Positions 22,870 through 33,700 of a DNA stretch of 64,000 nt are shown here, one piece after another. Under the pieces are notes generated by a model that was given only the letters and a program-made list of their open reading frames with translations, did no database searches and was not told where the DNA came from. Position 1 is the first letter of the stretch; every line of letters starts with the position of its first letter. The stretch is from Tiliqua scincoides (taxonomy: Eukaryota; Chordata; Lepidosauria; Squamata; Scincidae): positions 21,652,379-21,716,378 of the forward strand of contig NC_089830.1 of assembly GCF_035046505.1 (NCBI RefSeq), in the 5' to 3' direction. A program made the position numbers and the translations under genes.

Positions 22870-23092
22870 ATTCTTTCACACTTGTATAACGCCCTTCCTG
22901 CAAGGTGCCATACATTGTACCTCTCCTGCTTTTGTCCTCACAACAACTCTGTGGAGTACGTGAGGCTGAGAGAGACTGTGACTGGCCCAAGGGCATCCAG
23001 GAAGCTTCATGGATGAGTGGGGATCTGAACCTCCACCTTCCAGGTCTAAGTCCAGCTCCCAAACCACTGCACCATCCTGGCTCTCAAGGAAC
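22870..23092 (-). mobile_element. tRNA-derived SINE
   Basis: Reverse-complement copy of the same family: CTCACAACAACTCTGTGG in the body and ATCTGAACCTCCACCTTCC...CACTGCACCATCCTGGCTCT as the reversed head. Confidence 0.7.
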
Positions 23093-23435
23093 AGCTTATG
23101 AAAAGGAAAAGGCTGTAAGTGTTTGGTTACACCAACTCAAATTCCCTCTTTAAACAGTATGCAGTGTTTATCTTTGAGAAAACTGATACTGTTTTATAAG
23201 TGGCCACTGTTTGTTGACATGCTTATCTTCTTCCCCCTGTTCAAAATAAACAGTGATTATGAAAGTGCTTCAAATGACCCATTAGTCTTGAAATGTATGG
23301 GAAACAGTGGCTAGGAAAGGCTGCCCCCCAAACTTCCATCTGCTCAGGGAAGAGGGCAACCATAAAATGCTAACATATCCCCTACTATTCTCCCTCCCCT
23401 CCCAAAAAAAATGATCCATGTACATTTGATGATGG

Positions 23436-24504
23436 ATCAGTGGTGTCACTAGGGTTTGCTTCATCCAGTGGACCTCCTCTCATGCAGTGGGAGGGGCAAT
23501 GCCCCAGGCAGTGGCCATGGTGATGCATCATTGCCCTGCCCCCACTTGTTTTTTGGCTATAACTTTTGATAGAATAGAGCTATTTCAACATACTTTGTTC
23601 CATTGCATTCCACATGAAATTGTGCTTCAAATGATATGTAACAAGACTGTATTATTCAGGACTATCATGTTGGCAACCTTCAGTCTCGAAAGACTATGGT
23701 ATCGCGCTCTGAAAAGTGGTTCTGGGACAGCGTCTAGTGTGGCTGAAAAGGCCAATTCGGGAGTGACAGTCCCTTCCACACCGGGAGCAAGTGCAGTCTG
23801 TCCCTGGTCTGTCTCTCTGGCTATGGGCCTTCCTTCTTTGCCTCTTTGCCTCAGTCTGTTGGCCAAGCTTCTCTTCAAACTGGGAAAGGCCATGCTGCAC
23901 AGCTTGCATCCAAGCGGGCCGCTCAGAGGCCAGGGTTTCCCACCTGTTGAGGTCCACTCCTAAGGCCTTCAGATCCCTCTTGCAGATGTCCTTATATCAC
24001 AGCTGTGGTCTACCTGTAGGGCGCTTTCCTTGCATGAGTTCTCCATAGAGGAGATCCTTTGGGATCCAGCCATCATCCATTCTCACAACATAACCAAGCC
24101 AATGCAGGCGTCTCTGTTTCAGCAGTGCATACATACTAGGGATTCCAGCTCATTCCAGGACTGTGTTGTTTGGAACTTTGTCCTGCCAGGTGATGCCAAG
24201 GATGCGTCGGAGGCAGCGCATGTGGAAAGTGTTCAGTTTCCTCTCCTGTTGTGAGCGAAGAGTCCATGACTCACTGCAGTACAGAAGTGTACACAGGACG
24301 CAAGCTCTGTAGACCTGAATCTTGGTATGTTCCGTCAGCTTCTTGTTGGACCAGACTCTCTTTGTGAGTCTGGAAAATGTGGTAGCTGCTTTACCAATGC
24401 GCTTGTTTAGCTCGGTATCGAGAGAAAGAGTGTCCGAGATCCATGAGCTGCTGGAGATCTTTTACAAATTTTGGCCAGTAGTGGTATCACCCCCTGTGAT
24501 GTCC
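23436..24504. mobile_element. hAT MITE (CAGTGGTGTCACTAGGG type) interrupted by a LINE
   Basis: The left half, 23436-23666, has the family's interior (GGCTATAACTTTTGATAGAA). The right part, CAAATTTTGGCCAGTAGTGG, resumes after the LINE insertion. Related copies are at 45524-45892 and 59891-60211. Confidence 0.7.
23667..24455 (-). mobile_element. Second LINE family 3' fragment, inserted in a hAT MITE
   Basis: Minus-strand copy reaching further 5' than the one at 8.66 kb (CTTCTTGTTGGACCAGACTC and beyond). It interrupts a nonautonomous hAT element whose halves flank it (23436-23666 and 24456-24504). Confidence 0.8.
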
Positions 24505-25465
24505 ATCTTGGGGGCGGAGTCAAGGGGTGCTGTGTCTGCTGTACAGTCCAGGCCCGCTCAGTTTCTCCCTGGCCGGCACGAAGAACAGGGAGCCATGAAA
24601 AGGGGTTTGTTGACCTTTTTTAATTTGGTCGTGTTTTTCACATTCATCTGAGGAATGTGCTCACAGGAACCCGGGGGCATCCCCCATACATCCCCCATAC
24701 AGTTTTTAGTTATAGTCCATACCACTCCCCACAAAGGGGGGGTCAATTACCCCACGGATCCCCTCTCCGGTAATCCTCACCAGGAATAGTGCCGGATACG
24801 CTGGACTCCCTGCAGGAAGGTTCATGCGCCAGGGCAGTCTCCTTGGAATGAGCAGCGTCGGGATTGTGTCTTCCTCTCCTCGCTCCCCCAGGTAAGTGGA
24901 GTCAGTCTTGAGGTGCTCCTGGGGTCCTCCGCTGTTGGGGTTCTCCCAAGGCCCTGGGGAAACTCTCCCATCACTGAGCCATAGTCCCTGGCCTCGGCAG
25001 GTCTCAGGCTGCCTCCCGGCTCTCAGAGGCACGGCCTTCCTCCCTTCTTTTGCCGTTCCTAGCTCCTTCCTCCTGGAGCTCAGGAAGATGCCTCCTCCCT
25101 CTTTGGCTGCCTCCTCCCCTCTTATCCTCTTGGGCAGCCCTTCTAGCCCCACTTCTTCCTGGCCCCACCCGGGGTCTGAGATCTCCTGAGGTTTCCAGTC
25201 CTCTTTCTGTGGGCCCCGCCCTTCCTTTTAAAAGCGGTAGCTGCCCCTGGGCTGCCATGTCTCTGAGGAGGCCCCGGCCCCGCCCAATGAGTGAGTAGGC
25301 TGGTTGTAGTGATGACCCAGGAGCCTTACCCTCTCTGGCTGGCTCCTCGTCTTCCCAGGGCATTCCCCTGAGGGTTCCCTGGGGCTTGGCTCCCCCTGCT
25401 TCAGCTCGCCCCCCCATTCCTCCTTTATCCCCGCCGTGGATCGCTGCCCAGGGTAAGTCCCTGGG
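24505..25465. other. GC-rich block, unclassified insertion
   Basis: About 960 bp rich in C/G, with CCCCGCCC-type boxes and a TTTTAAAAG motif near 25230. It lies between two stretches resembling the right side of the CAGTGG hAT MITE (24485-24504 and 25466-25520), so it may be an insertion such as an old LTR. No coding sequence is supported. Confidence 0.35.
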
Positions 25466-25683
25466 TGACACCCCCCATGCATGTCACCCAGTGCGGCCTG
25501 CATGCCCTCAGCAATGCTACTGTGTCTGATCCAGTATGTAGATTGTGACCACATGGAATATGACATGTGACGAACTGCACACCAAAAGCTGGACCAGGAC
25601 TCCCTGGAAGCCTATGGCAATACATTTCAAAAGCAAGAAGTGAGAGATTGCTGTCCCACACTGCTGCCAATCAGCTGGCTTGG

Positions 25684-25863
25684 GTGCCCAATCCGACCCA
25701 ACTTCCCAGTGCTGATGCAGCTGCAGAACAGCTCTGAGGCAAGGGAACAAGCATCACCTTACCTTGAGGAGGCCTCCATGACTGCCCCTCCACACTGCAG
25801 GATGCTGTGCATGCCCTGTTGGCAAGGCTGCATCAGCGCTGGAATGCTGGATAGGATTGGGCC
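25684..25863. mobile_element. About 175-bp MITE copy
   Basis: GTGCCCAATCCGACC / GGATAGGATTGGGCCC ends with the shared interior. Confidence 0.7.
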
Positions 25864-26151
25864 CTTGGGGTAGGTGAAGCAAAATTGCAATCTCCTGCTC
25901 CGGGGCTCAGCAACAGAGGTGGGACTGTGTCACCGATTCCCAAGGAGAGAAGGAGCACCTGACTGGGGACAGGAAAGAACCTTGGGTGAGATGCTGTGGT
26001 CATTAATGCGGCAACAGATTTAGCTGCCGTAATAACCTCTTGCCTGAAGCAAGAGGTTCACCTTGCCTCTTCATAGGGCCGGCCATGGGAATATCATACA
26101 GGCACACACACTCTGTCATCAACACACATGTGTACATGTATATATATGTAG

Positions 26152-26587
26152 GGCAGGAGGTCTGGTCTAGAGGGTAGAACCTCCGTTAGCCCGAAGATAA
26201 CATCAGAAGGTCGCCAGTTTGAGGACACCGGCAGCTCCCTGAACGGCTGAGAATGGCGAGACCTTGAAGCAGCTGACAAGCCCAGCTGAGTGATTCCACC
26301 TGCTCTTGGTGTGAGCAAGAAGTGTCTTGGCTGCCCTCCATGTGAGAGATGGAGCTGCTTGTCAGCCTGCGTGAGAGAACTGGAGACCAGAAGTGAGACC
26401 AAACTCGGAAGATCCATTCTGAAATGTTGTTGGTTCTTGAAAGAGAGAACCTCTATGATTGTAAAAATCCCCTTGAGGGATTTAGAAACTCCTGCCTATG
26501 TAAACCGCCTTGAATAAAGTCAGAGGAGTAATCCAATGACCAGAAAGGCGGTATATAAATACCTAGTTATTATTATTATCATTATTA
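26152..26587 (+). mobile_element. Long tRNA-derived SINE (about 430 bp)
   Basis: Head GGAGGTCTGGTCTAGAGGGT and GTCGCCAGTTTGAGG resemble tRNA boxes. The tail is AAGGCGGTATATAAATACCT followed by (ATT)n. It ends close to the predicted gene D transcript end. Confidence 0.7.
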
Positions 26588-26599
26588 CACACTCCTCCT

Positions 26600-26917
26600 C
26601 ACAAAGAAAGGGCCTTTATTGTCACGTTTTGCTTTTATTTTGTTTTCTTTTGGTCTTTTTTGGCAATACGTGTTCAGCAATGCAGTGAAAAGACCCCCAG
26701 CGATGCTCACAGGTGCTTGCTTTGATAGATTTCTGGGGCACCAGGCAAAATTCTCTGCTCTCTGCTGAGTGAAATGGAGCCAAACCAGGAAATGACCAGA
26801 TAGAAAAAGAATTGAAACTCGGATTATCCGCTTAATCTGCTCCAAATATTTGATCAAGGTGGAGACTGATTGCTCCTGTGTTTGCAATTCCTCGCCCACA
26901 GAAGTCAAGAAATATAC
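26600..26917 (-). other. Candidate gene D 3' UTR exon with poly(A) signals
   Basis: An acceptor TTTAATTGACAG ends at 26918. The exon carries AATAAA at complement 26634-26639 and 26615-26620. A stop-bearing exon followed by an untranslated last exon matches gene B's design. No expression evidence is available. Confidence 0.35.
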
Positions 26918-26963
26918 CTGTCAATTAAACCACGTACAAAACAGGTCTTCCTTTAATCTTTAC

Positions 26964-27040
26964 CTCTGATCCTTTCGTTTACTTGTGCTCCTTGCCCTCT
27001 GCTCCTTGCCCTTCTTCTTTAGCCTTGGACTCAAGTTCCC
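26964..27040 (-). other. Candidate gene D: last coding exon
   Basis: On the minus strand CTTTTTAG precedes a 77-bp segment. One frame reads ELESKAKEEGQGAEGKEHK and a stop; the phase-0 frame reads basic residues and also stops. A GTAAAG donor follows at 26963. A 16-bp candidate upstream exon ending at 27371 (GTAAGT donor) would supply the phase needed by the acidic frame, giving R before ELES. Not recognised. It could be a paralogue of gene C, whose 3' exons are also Lys/Glu/Gly-rich. Confidence 0.35.
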
Positions 27041-27398
27041 CTAAAAAGCAGGGAAAGCACATCAGCAGATTTAGCCTTTCAATATCTCCTCTTTTGTATC
27101 AGGCAAGAGAGGATCATGAACAAGCAACATAGCTCAGGAGAACTATGCGCATAAACAATGCACATGAACAATGCACATGATCAATGCACTATGCAAGGAG
27201 CACATGCTCGATAGTCTCAAATGTCAATTTTCTGCATCTCCAGGTAGGGCTATGATAGATCCCAGTCTAAAACCCGTGAAAGCATCTGCTGGGACAATGT
27301 TGATAGCATGGAGCTGATGTACCCATTGCCGGAAGCTTCCTGTTTTCCAAAAAAGGCATTGATTTTAACTTACTGAGGCTCAGTGGTCTCTGCCCCAG

Positions 27399-27541
27399 TA
27401 GATGCAAGGGAGGGCACCAGGATGAGGTCTCTTGTTGTCTGGTGTGCTCCCTGGGGCATTTGGTGGGCCGCTGTGAGATACAGGAAGCTGGACTAGATGG
27501 GCCTATGGCTTGTTCCAGTGGGGCTGTTCTTATGTTCTTAG
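27399..27541 (+). mobile_element. CR1 3' tail fragment
   Basis: Only the last 140 bp are present, starting GATGCAAGGGAGGGCACCAGG and ending TTCTTATGTTCTTA. Confidence 0.8.
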
Positions 27542-27544
27542 ATG

Positions 27545-28690
27545 TAGAACATGGGGAAGAGCAGTGGGCTTCTGTGGTTTCAAGACTGGCACTCAGGGAA
27601 ACAATGTTTTTTTTTTCCCCTTGCCAAACAGGGAAGGCAGGACCCAGCTGACATGCTAGTCAGTCATGCAGTCATGGAACCTGCTTTTGGCTACCCCCTA
27701 AGGAGCCTAATACAACACACTGAGAAGATGACCTGGGACAGCCTTGCTTGCTTCTGTAGGGCCTCTATCCTATGGCATCCAGTACCTGCTCTGACTTGCA
27801 GGATGTGGTGCCTCAAAAGATTCAGTCAAAAGCCTTCAGATCCAGAGAACTAGGATTTAGATATTGCTTGACCTCTGGGAGTGGGCCAGTCTGCTTGCAA
27901 ATTCAACTGCATCCTTTTCTTCAAGGGCCCTCCTTTTTGGCAAGGACTTTTCTTCGTGTCCCAACAAGGCTCCGTGTTTTCACCCACAGAAGTGCCAATT
28001 CTTCCCGTCTCCCCTTCCCTTACCAGCCTTGGGATGCTCTTTGGCCTTCTTCCTCACAGTCTCTCTTTTTCCAAAGCTGCAAGATGGACCAGAAGCATGG
28101 CCGCTACCTTCAGAAGATGGAGACCATGCAAGGCGAGCTTTCAAGATGGTGAGCATTCTCTCCAAGGTTTCCCACATAGGCCATTCTCAGCCCTGCCTGG
28201 AGCTGTTGCTCAGACTGGACTGGAGTTCAGTTGTGTGCCATAAAAATTCAAGTCCCATGTAAGGTGTTGGGGAACCAGCTGCTCTCCTGGGGTTCTACCT
28301 GGAGAAATCGCACACTGAAGACACAAGCAGCTTCCACTTTAGAGACAGCTTCTTATCTTTGCTATTAAGAGTAATTGCTTAGTGCACAGGCCAACATATC
28401 TGACTCAGGCCAGCTGTTTTGGGGTGCGCACTTACAAAGGTGCACAATATCAGTTGTGCACATATCTATTACATATTCATAAAATAAGCCTAGCCCACCA
28501 CCACCTTATTTAGTAATTCACCTGTGATATAAAATTAAATGTGAGTAGTGCACTTGTTTTTCCCAAAACCTTGACATGCACAGAAGGCATGTCTTTAACT
28601 TTCCATTTCCTCAAAATCATATGATTTCCCCTAAACCATGTCCCCAAAACTTGTTATTGCAATATAAGCACCCCTCAATACATCATTTCT
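27545..28690. other. Stretch between gene D candidate and gene B
   Basis: A segment at about 28084-28148 has an AG before and a GTGAGC after and could read MDQKHGRYLQKMETMQGELS, but there is no upstream partner exon and no recognised family. Otherwise nothing supported. Confidence 0.25.
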
Positions 28691-28699
28691 GCCTGATTA

Positions 28700-29060
28700 A
28701 CATAAGAAGAGCCCCGCTGGATCAGGTCAAAGGCCCATCTAGTCCAGCTTCCTGTGTCTCACAGTGGCCCACCAATGCTTCAGGGAACACACTAGACAAC
28801 AGATACAATCTGCATCCTGGTGCCCTCCCCTGCATCTGGCAATCAGGGGCAGCCTGCCTCTACCTTGCACATACCTACCATGGCTTTTAACCTGTGATGA
28901 ACTTTTCCTCCAGAAACTTGTCCAATCCCCTCTTAAAGGCATCTAGGCAAGATGCTGTTACTACTTCCTGTGGCAAGGAGTTCCACAGACTAATTACACG
29001 CTGGGTGAAGAAATATTATCTTTTGTCTGTCCTAACTCTCCCAACACTCAACTTTAGTGG
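28700..29060 (-). mobile_element. CR1 3' fragment, diverged
   Basis: Minus-strand homologue of the CR1 tail from AACATAAGAAGAGCCCCGCTGG to the THSWVKKYY-type region. More diverged than other copies, so older. Confidence 0.75.
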
Positions 29061-29439
29061 AGACATGACAGACAAAAGAAAAGACTGATAGAGCCTGGTG
29101 CAACTTCATTAGCAAGATACATAACGGTTTGCCAAACGGAAAAGGTCAGGCCACGGCACATATCTAAATAAAAACATCTTCTGCTAACAGCTGTGCCTTT
29201 TTCCACCTTGTAATAAGCTAGTGGTTACACAGAGGCTATTTGGATATTATGAATCTATAAGGAAGCTAGTGGCCTATTGCATAGGAATACAGGGCAACCC
29301 TCATTATCAGCAGGTGTTCTGTTCCCGGACCCCCCACAAATACTGAAATTGGCTGACGTTGGAATCTTCTGGTTTCAGGCCCCTTTAAGTCATCTAAACC
29401 TGATTGTGCTCCGGTGGAGTCCAGAGGCGCTTTTGAGAC

Positions 29440-29506
<67 letters not shown>

Positions 29507-29860
29507 CAGGTATTTATATACTGCCTTTCTTGGTCGTCAGATTTCTCTTCAGACTTTAATTCAAGGCAGGCTGTTTAAATCCCTGTAGGGATTTTTACAA
29601 TTAAAGAAAGGTTCTATCTTTCAAGAATCACACAACATTTCAGATGGAACTTTTGTGGTCTGTTATCTACTTTCTGGCCTCCTCCAACACAGGCTGACAA
29701 GCAGCTCCTTCCAAAGAGCAGGTGGAATAACTCAGCTCGGCTTGTCAGCTGCTTCAAGGTCTCGCCATTCATGGTGCCGGTGGCCTCGAACCGGCGACCT
29801 TCGGATGTTATCTTCAGGCAGATGGAGGCTCAACCCTCTAGACCAGACCTCCTGCCCTCC
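29440..29860 (-). mobile_element. Long tRNA-derived SINE, inverted copy
   Basis: Reverse-complement homologue of the element at 26152, with an expanded AT-rich tail, inserted inside a Tc1/mariner-like nonautonomous element (29285-30030). Confidence 0.7.
29441..29505. repeat. (ATA)n/(ATT)n palindromic microsatellite
   Basis: About 12 ATA units change directly into about 10 ATT units, a perfect inverted repeat that could form a hairpin. It is the tail of the adjacent inverted SINE. Confidence 0.9.
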
Positions 29861-30601
29861 TTCAGAGGGCCATTTGGTTTTCAGTTGAAAACCAGAAGTT
29901 ATGGTTTTTGGCCCTCAGATGGGCCTTTGAATCTGAACAGAGGCAGCAGGTGGCCCACCCCATGGATTCAGAACCAGCAGGCATTGAAATTCATGGATAC
30001 TGAACCCACGGATACAGAAAGTCACCTGTATACCCATTTCAGGGTCATCTCAGGGCACTCTGATTTCTCCAACAAAGGGTGTCCTCCATAAGCTTCCAAA
30101 AAACCCCAGGACTGCTCAACACACAGTACGAAAACCGCCAGGCTCCCATTACACCTCCATATTTGTTTCCCTGAATTGTTCTCAGGTCTGTCCACAAACA
30201 TTTGGTTACGCCAGTTCAAATTCTCAATTCAAGCCTCCAGCGCGTGATGTTTCTCTTTGGTGGAACTGATATCGCTTGATCAAACTGCCCAGTTTGTTTG
30301 CTTCTCCCCGTTCCAATTAAACAGAATGTGCCACAAGTCTATCAGGGGCATGTACGTTTATGGGAAATGGACCTCCTGAAAGGTAAAAAGAATGGGAAAT
30401 TAAGCATTCCTAATGAGGAATAGGAAATACATCACTGTGCCTGACATACCAGTCCGTGAACTTAAGCAGAAGAAATCCCTGCAAAACAAATACAGGGACA
30501 TGTAGAAAAATAAATTAGCATGGGGTCAGAAAAATAATGCACCAGGAAAAATGAAGAGGGTGGGGACCCTTTGTCGTGGGAAACAAGGATTTGGTAAAGT
30601 C

Positions 30602-30732
30602 TGAGTCACTGGGCTTGGCCCAAAGAGTCTGGCACCACCCAGAAAGCACCCAACATAAATACAGCCACCTGCCTTGCCATCTTTTCTAAACACAACCTGA
30701 GACAGAAAAAAGAGGAAAGAAGCTACTCCAAG
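30602..30732 (+). promoter_or_regulatory. Gene B core promoter
   Basis: TGAGTCA at 30602-30608 and CATAAATA at 30654-30661, with the ATG 72 bp further on. The arrangement mirrors gene A, whose corresponding spacing is 67 bp. Confidence 0.6.
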
Positions 30733-33700
30733 ATGAAGGCCCAGCTTCTCGCTGTGGTCCTCGTTGTCTGCCTGATCTCCTGGCAGGGTGCCAAAGCTGC
30801 TCCAAGGGTAAGGAAGACCCTGACTCACCGCATGTTGGGAAGGGGTGGCCCAGGAGGCACCCAAGAAAGAGTCCGTGGGCTGAGAAGTGTTAATGAAAAC
30901 TAAAAGTTGAGAGCCAGGATGGTGTAGTGCGGTGGTTCCCAAACTAGTGGGTCGTGACCCACCAGGGGAACCAGAAGCAGGGCATTTCCTGCAGGGCATT
31001 TCTGGTTTTCCAGCAAAAACAGAAGTGGCTGCTGATCAGAGATAAGGATTGTTTACAGAAGCCTGGGAGGACATCAGAGGTGGCTGCAAGCCTCCAGGAC
31101 CCTGTAGGAGGCCAGTTCTGCCCCCAAGGTAACAAATAAGCCCCCTGGCAATGGCAACACTGTGAATGCTGTGGCACCATTGCTGCCCTCCTCTCTGCCT
31201 CCCTCCCCACCCACTCAAATATTTTGCTGGATCTTTGGGAACCAGTAGTGTAGTGATTCAGGAGTTGGACTTAGACCTGGAAGAGCCAGGTTCAAATTCC
31301 CACGCAGCCACAACAAAGCTTCCTGGGTGACCTGGGGCCAGTCACTGTCTCTCAGCCTCACATAGCTCAAAGGGTTGTTGTGATGACAAAAGGAGGGACC
31401 TGTACACCACCCTGAACTCCTTCAAGGAAGGGTAGAATAATTTTTTTTTAAAAAGTAATACAATAAATAAAATTGTCTGCAGACATTCTGAAACTATAGG
31501 GAGTCTGCATTTTTTCATAACAACTGGGAATTTGTTGCTAAGACCCACAGCTGATGCTGACCCATTCTGTAGTTTACAGCAATCGTCCTCACAAACATCT
31601 GGTGATCCAGCCTCCCAAATCATGGCAAGGCTCTCTATTCAGGAAAGTGTTCAGCAATTCAGACCAGTGCTCTAACCATGATGGGCAGGCCAAAGAGTAT
31701 GTTTGAGGCGCGTGGCTTTACCGGCGTTCTTTAGATGCTGCAAAACCATGGAGGCTCCCCAGTTGTGTGATGCCTGAAGACAGGTCAGATTTGACACACA
31801 TCTGAGATCTGGAACTCATTTCAGGTCCCCAGTGAGCTTGGAACATTCCCCAGTTTACTTCTTTCATGGGACCAACTTGAGGTTGATTGAGGGTTTGAAA
31901 GGGTGAGACTGCACCTGTTGAAACTCTGCCTGCAGGCAGCTGTGGAAGGCACAGGAGCCATTCCAAGGATCACCAATGACATTCCCACTCCATACCCTGA
32001 ATTTTTTTATCCACTTCCCTAGCTCTTGCCTAGATTGCTCATGGTTAGTGTCCTATCTACATTGGTTTCCCCATCCAGGTTCTTCTCTGGGGTACAGTCC
32101 AGTCCCTGACCCAGCGACTGCAACTTATATCCTCTGAAACAGATTAAGCACTAATGTCATCCCCCTAAATGATGCTCTCTTCCCTTCTTTCTAGAATGTT
32201 GGCAGCTTCAGTGGCAACAATGCAGGATCCGGCAGCTTCAATGACAATGGAGTAAGTACCTGCTCCGTGTTTGGCGATAGATGGTTCGCTGATCAGTTTT
32301 GTCTCTCCCACAGATTGGGTTGTTGTCTTTTTCTTCTTCCTCCTAGACCAGTTGTTTCCAAACTTACCCTGCAGCCTCTTCTTCTTGGCTCAGCCAGGCA
32401 CTGCCATCTTGAGTCTTGCAAAGTCTCATGAAATCCATGAAAGTGACACCCAAATCTCATAAGATTTGGGTGCTGCCATCTTGGATCTTGTGAGATTTTG
32501 CAAGAGCCAACATGGTGGCACCCAGGGGAATGGGAAAAGAGGTCACCAGGGGCATCCCACAGCACCCCTTTTGAGAGTACCATGATACATAGTTTGGGAA
32601 CTATAGTCCTGGTTTAGATGTAAAAGTCCACATTCCTTCCCCTCCTCCTTAAGTCTCTATTCATGCTAGTTCTAGTGTAGCACATGATCCCAACTTTGGA
32701 TAATGGATAGGATGAGGGCAGCTTTATAGTGCATGACATGGGATTTTTTAAATGGGAGAGGAATTTGGGGAATCTCTTAATCCATGCTTCTTTTCTACTT
32801 CTTTTCTTTCCAGAACACTTATGGAGGGTACAGAGGGGTAAGTATTGACAAGCGCAACATAACCCATACATTTCGTCATTAAATGGTTGTTATGTGATTT
32901 ATGGAAGAGGTGCATGATGGGAAGGAATTCAAAGGAGTTAAGATGGGTGGCACTATCAAGGTGATCAAGAAAGATGTTCTGGGCAGAGGGGGCAACAACT
33001 GAGAAAGGGCAACGTTGTTTTGAGATCCTCATAGCCCACTTCTACCTAAATTCCCATGCAGTGATGCTACCACTGTATCCCGCAGGGGATTTTTGGCTGC
33101 TGGATGTCTCCTTGAGGTAAGGGGGCATTTTTCCCCTTGCCCTGGGGTAAGCCCCAGCAAACCACTATGGGTCAACTGAGACCTGTACCAGCTCAATAGC
33201 TGGTGCAAGTCCATGCTGACCCAAAAAGGCAGATAAGGCCCAGGACGAAAGGATTTGGGATTTGGGCAAGAAGGCCCAGGATTTGGTGTGCACTGCCACC
33301 GATCCAGCCCCCCTCCCGGGTTTGATCCATTCTCCTCCCTACCACCATCACAACCCCATTCTGCCCACCCCACCCCATTCAACCCCCATCCTGCCTTCCT
33401 CCACCCGTCCTCACAGGACTACCTACTCTGATGGGTCTCTGTGGGTCTGCCAGCACATGGGAGGTTGCTCCAACCTCCCCTGCCCCTGCTGGCGGGCCTG
33501 CAGGGAGAGGATAAGACTGTACCATCACTGATTCTTGTTATCAGTTGTCTTCCCCATCTGCATAAATGGGATGGATACAGAGAAAAACGTTTTTGCTATG
33601 GGAGCTATAATTGGTGGGATTTTTTGTTTAAATCAGGAAGGTATATTTGAGGGGCATTCTGAACTGTTATTTCTTTATTGCAGCGGTACCCCTGGTATGG

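Larger units (their letters stand above)
29285..30030. mobile_element. Nonautonomous DNA transposon remnant with SINE insertion
   Basis: Starts ACAGGGCAACCCTCATTATC and ends ...GATACAGAAAGTCACCTGTA, imperfect inverted ends of the TACAGT/C-(G/A)ACCCTC type, with the SINE in its middle. Confidence 0.5.

Noticed and set aside
24706-25566. Several long overlapping frames in the GC-rich block
   Set aside because: High G+C removes stops by chance on both strands; no motif or splice support.
28084-28148. Exon reading MDQKHGRYLQKMETMQGELS
   Set aside because: Splice-like bases are present but there is no partner exon, known domain or phase match.
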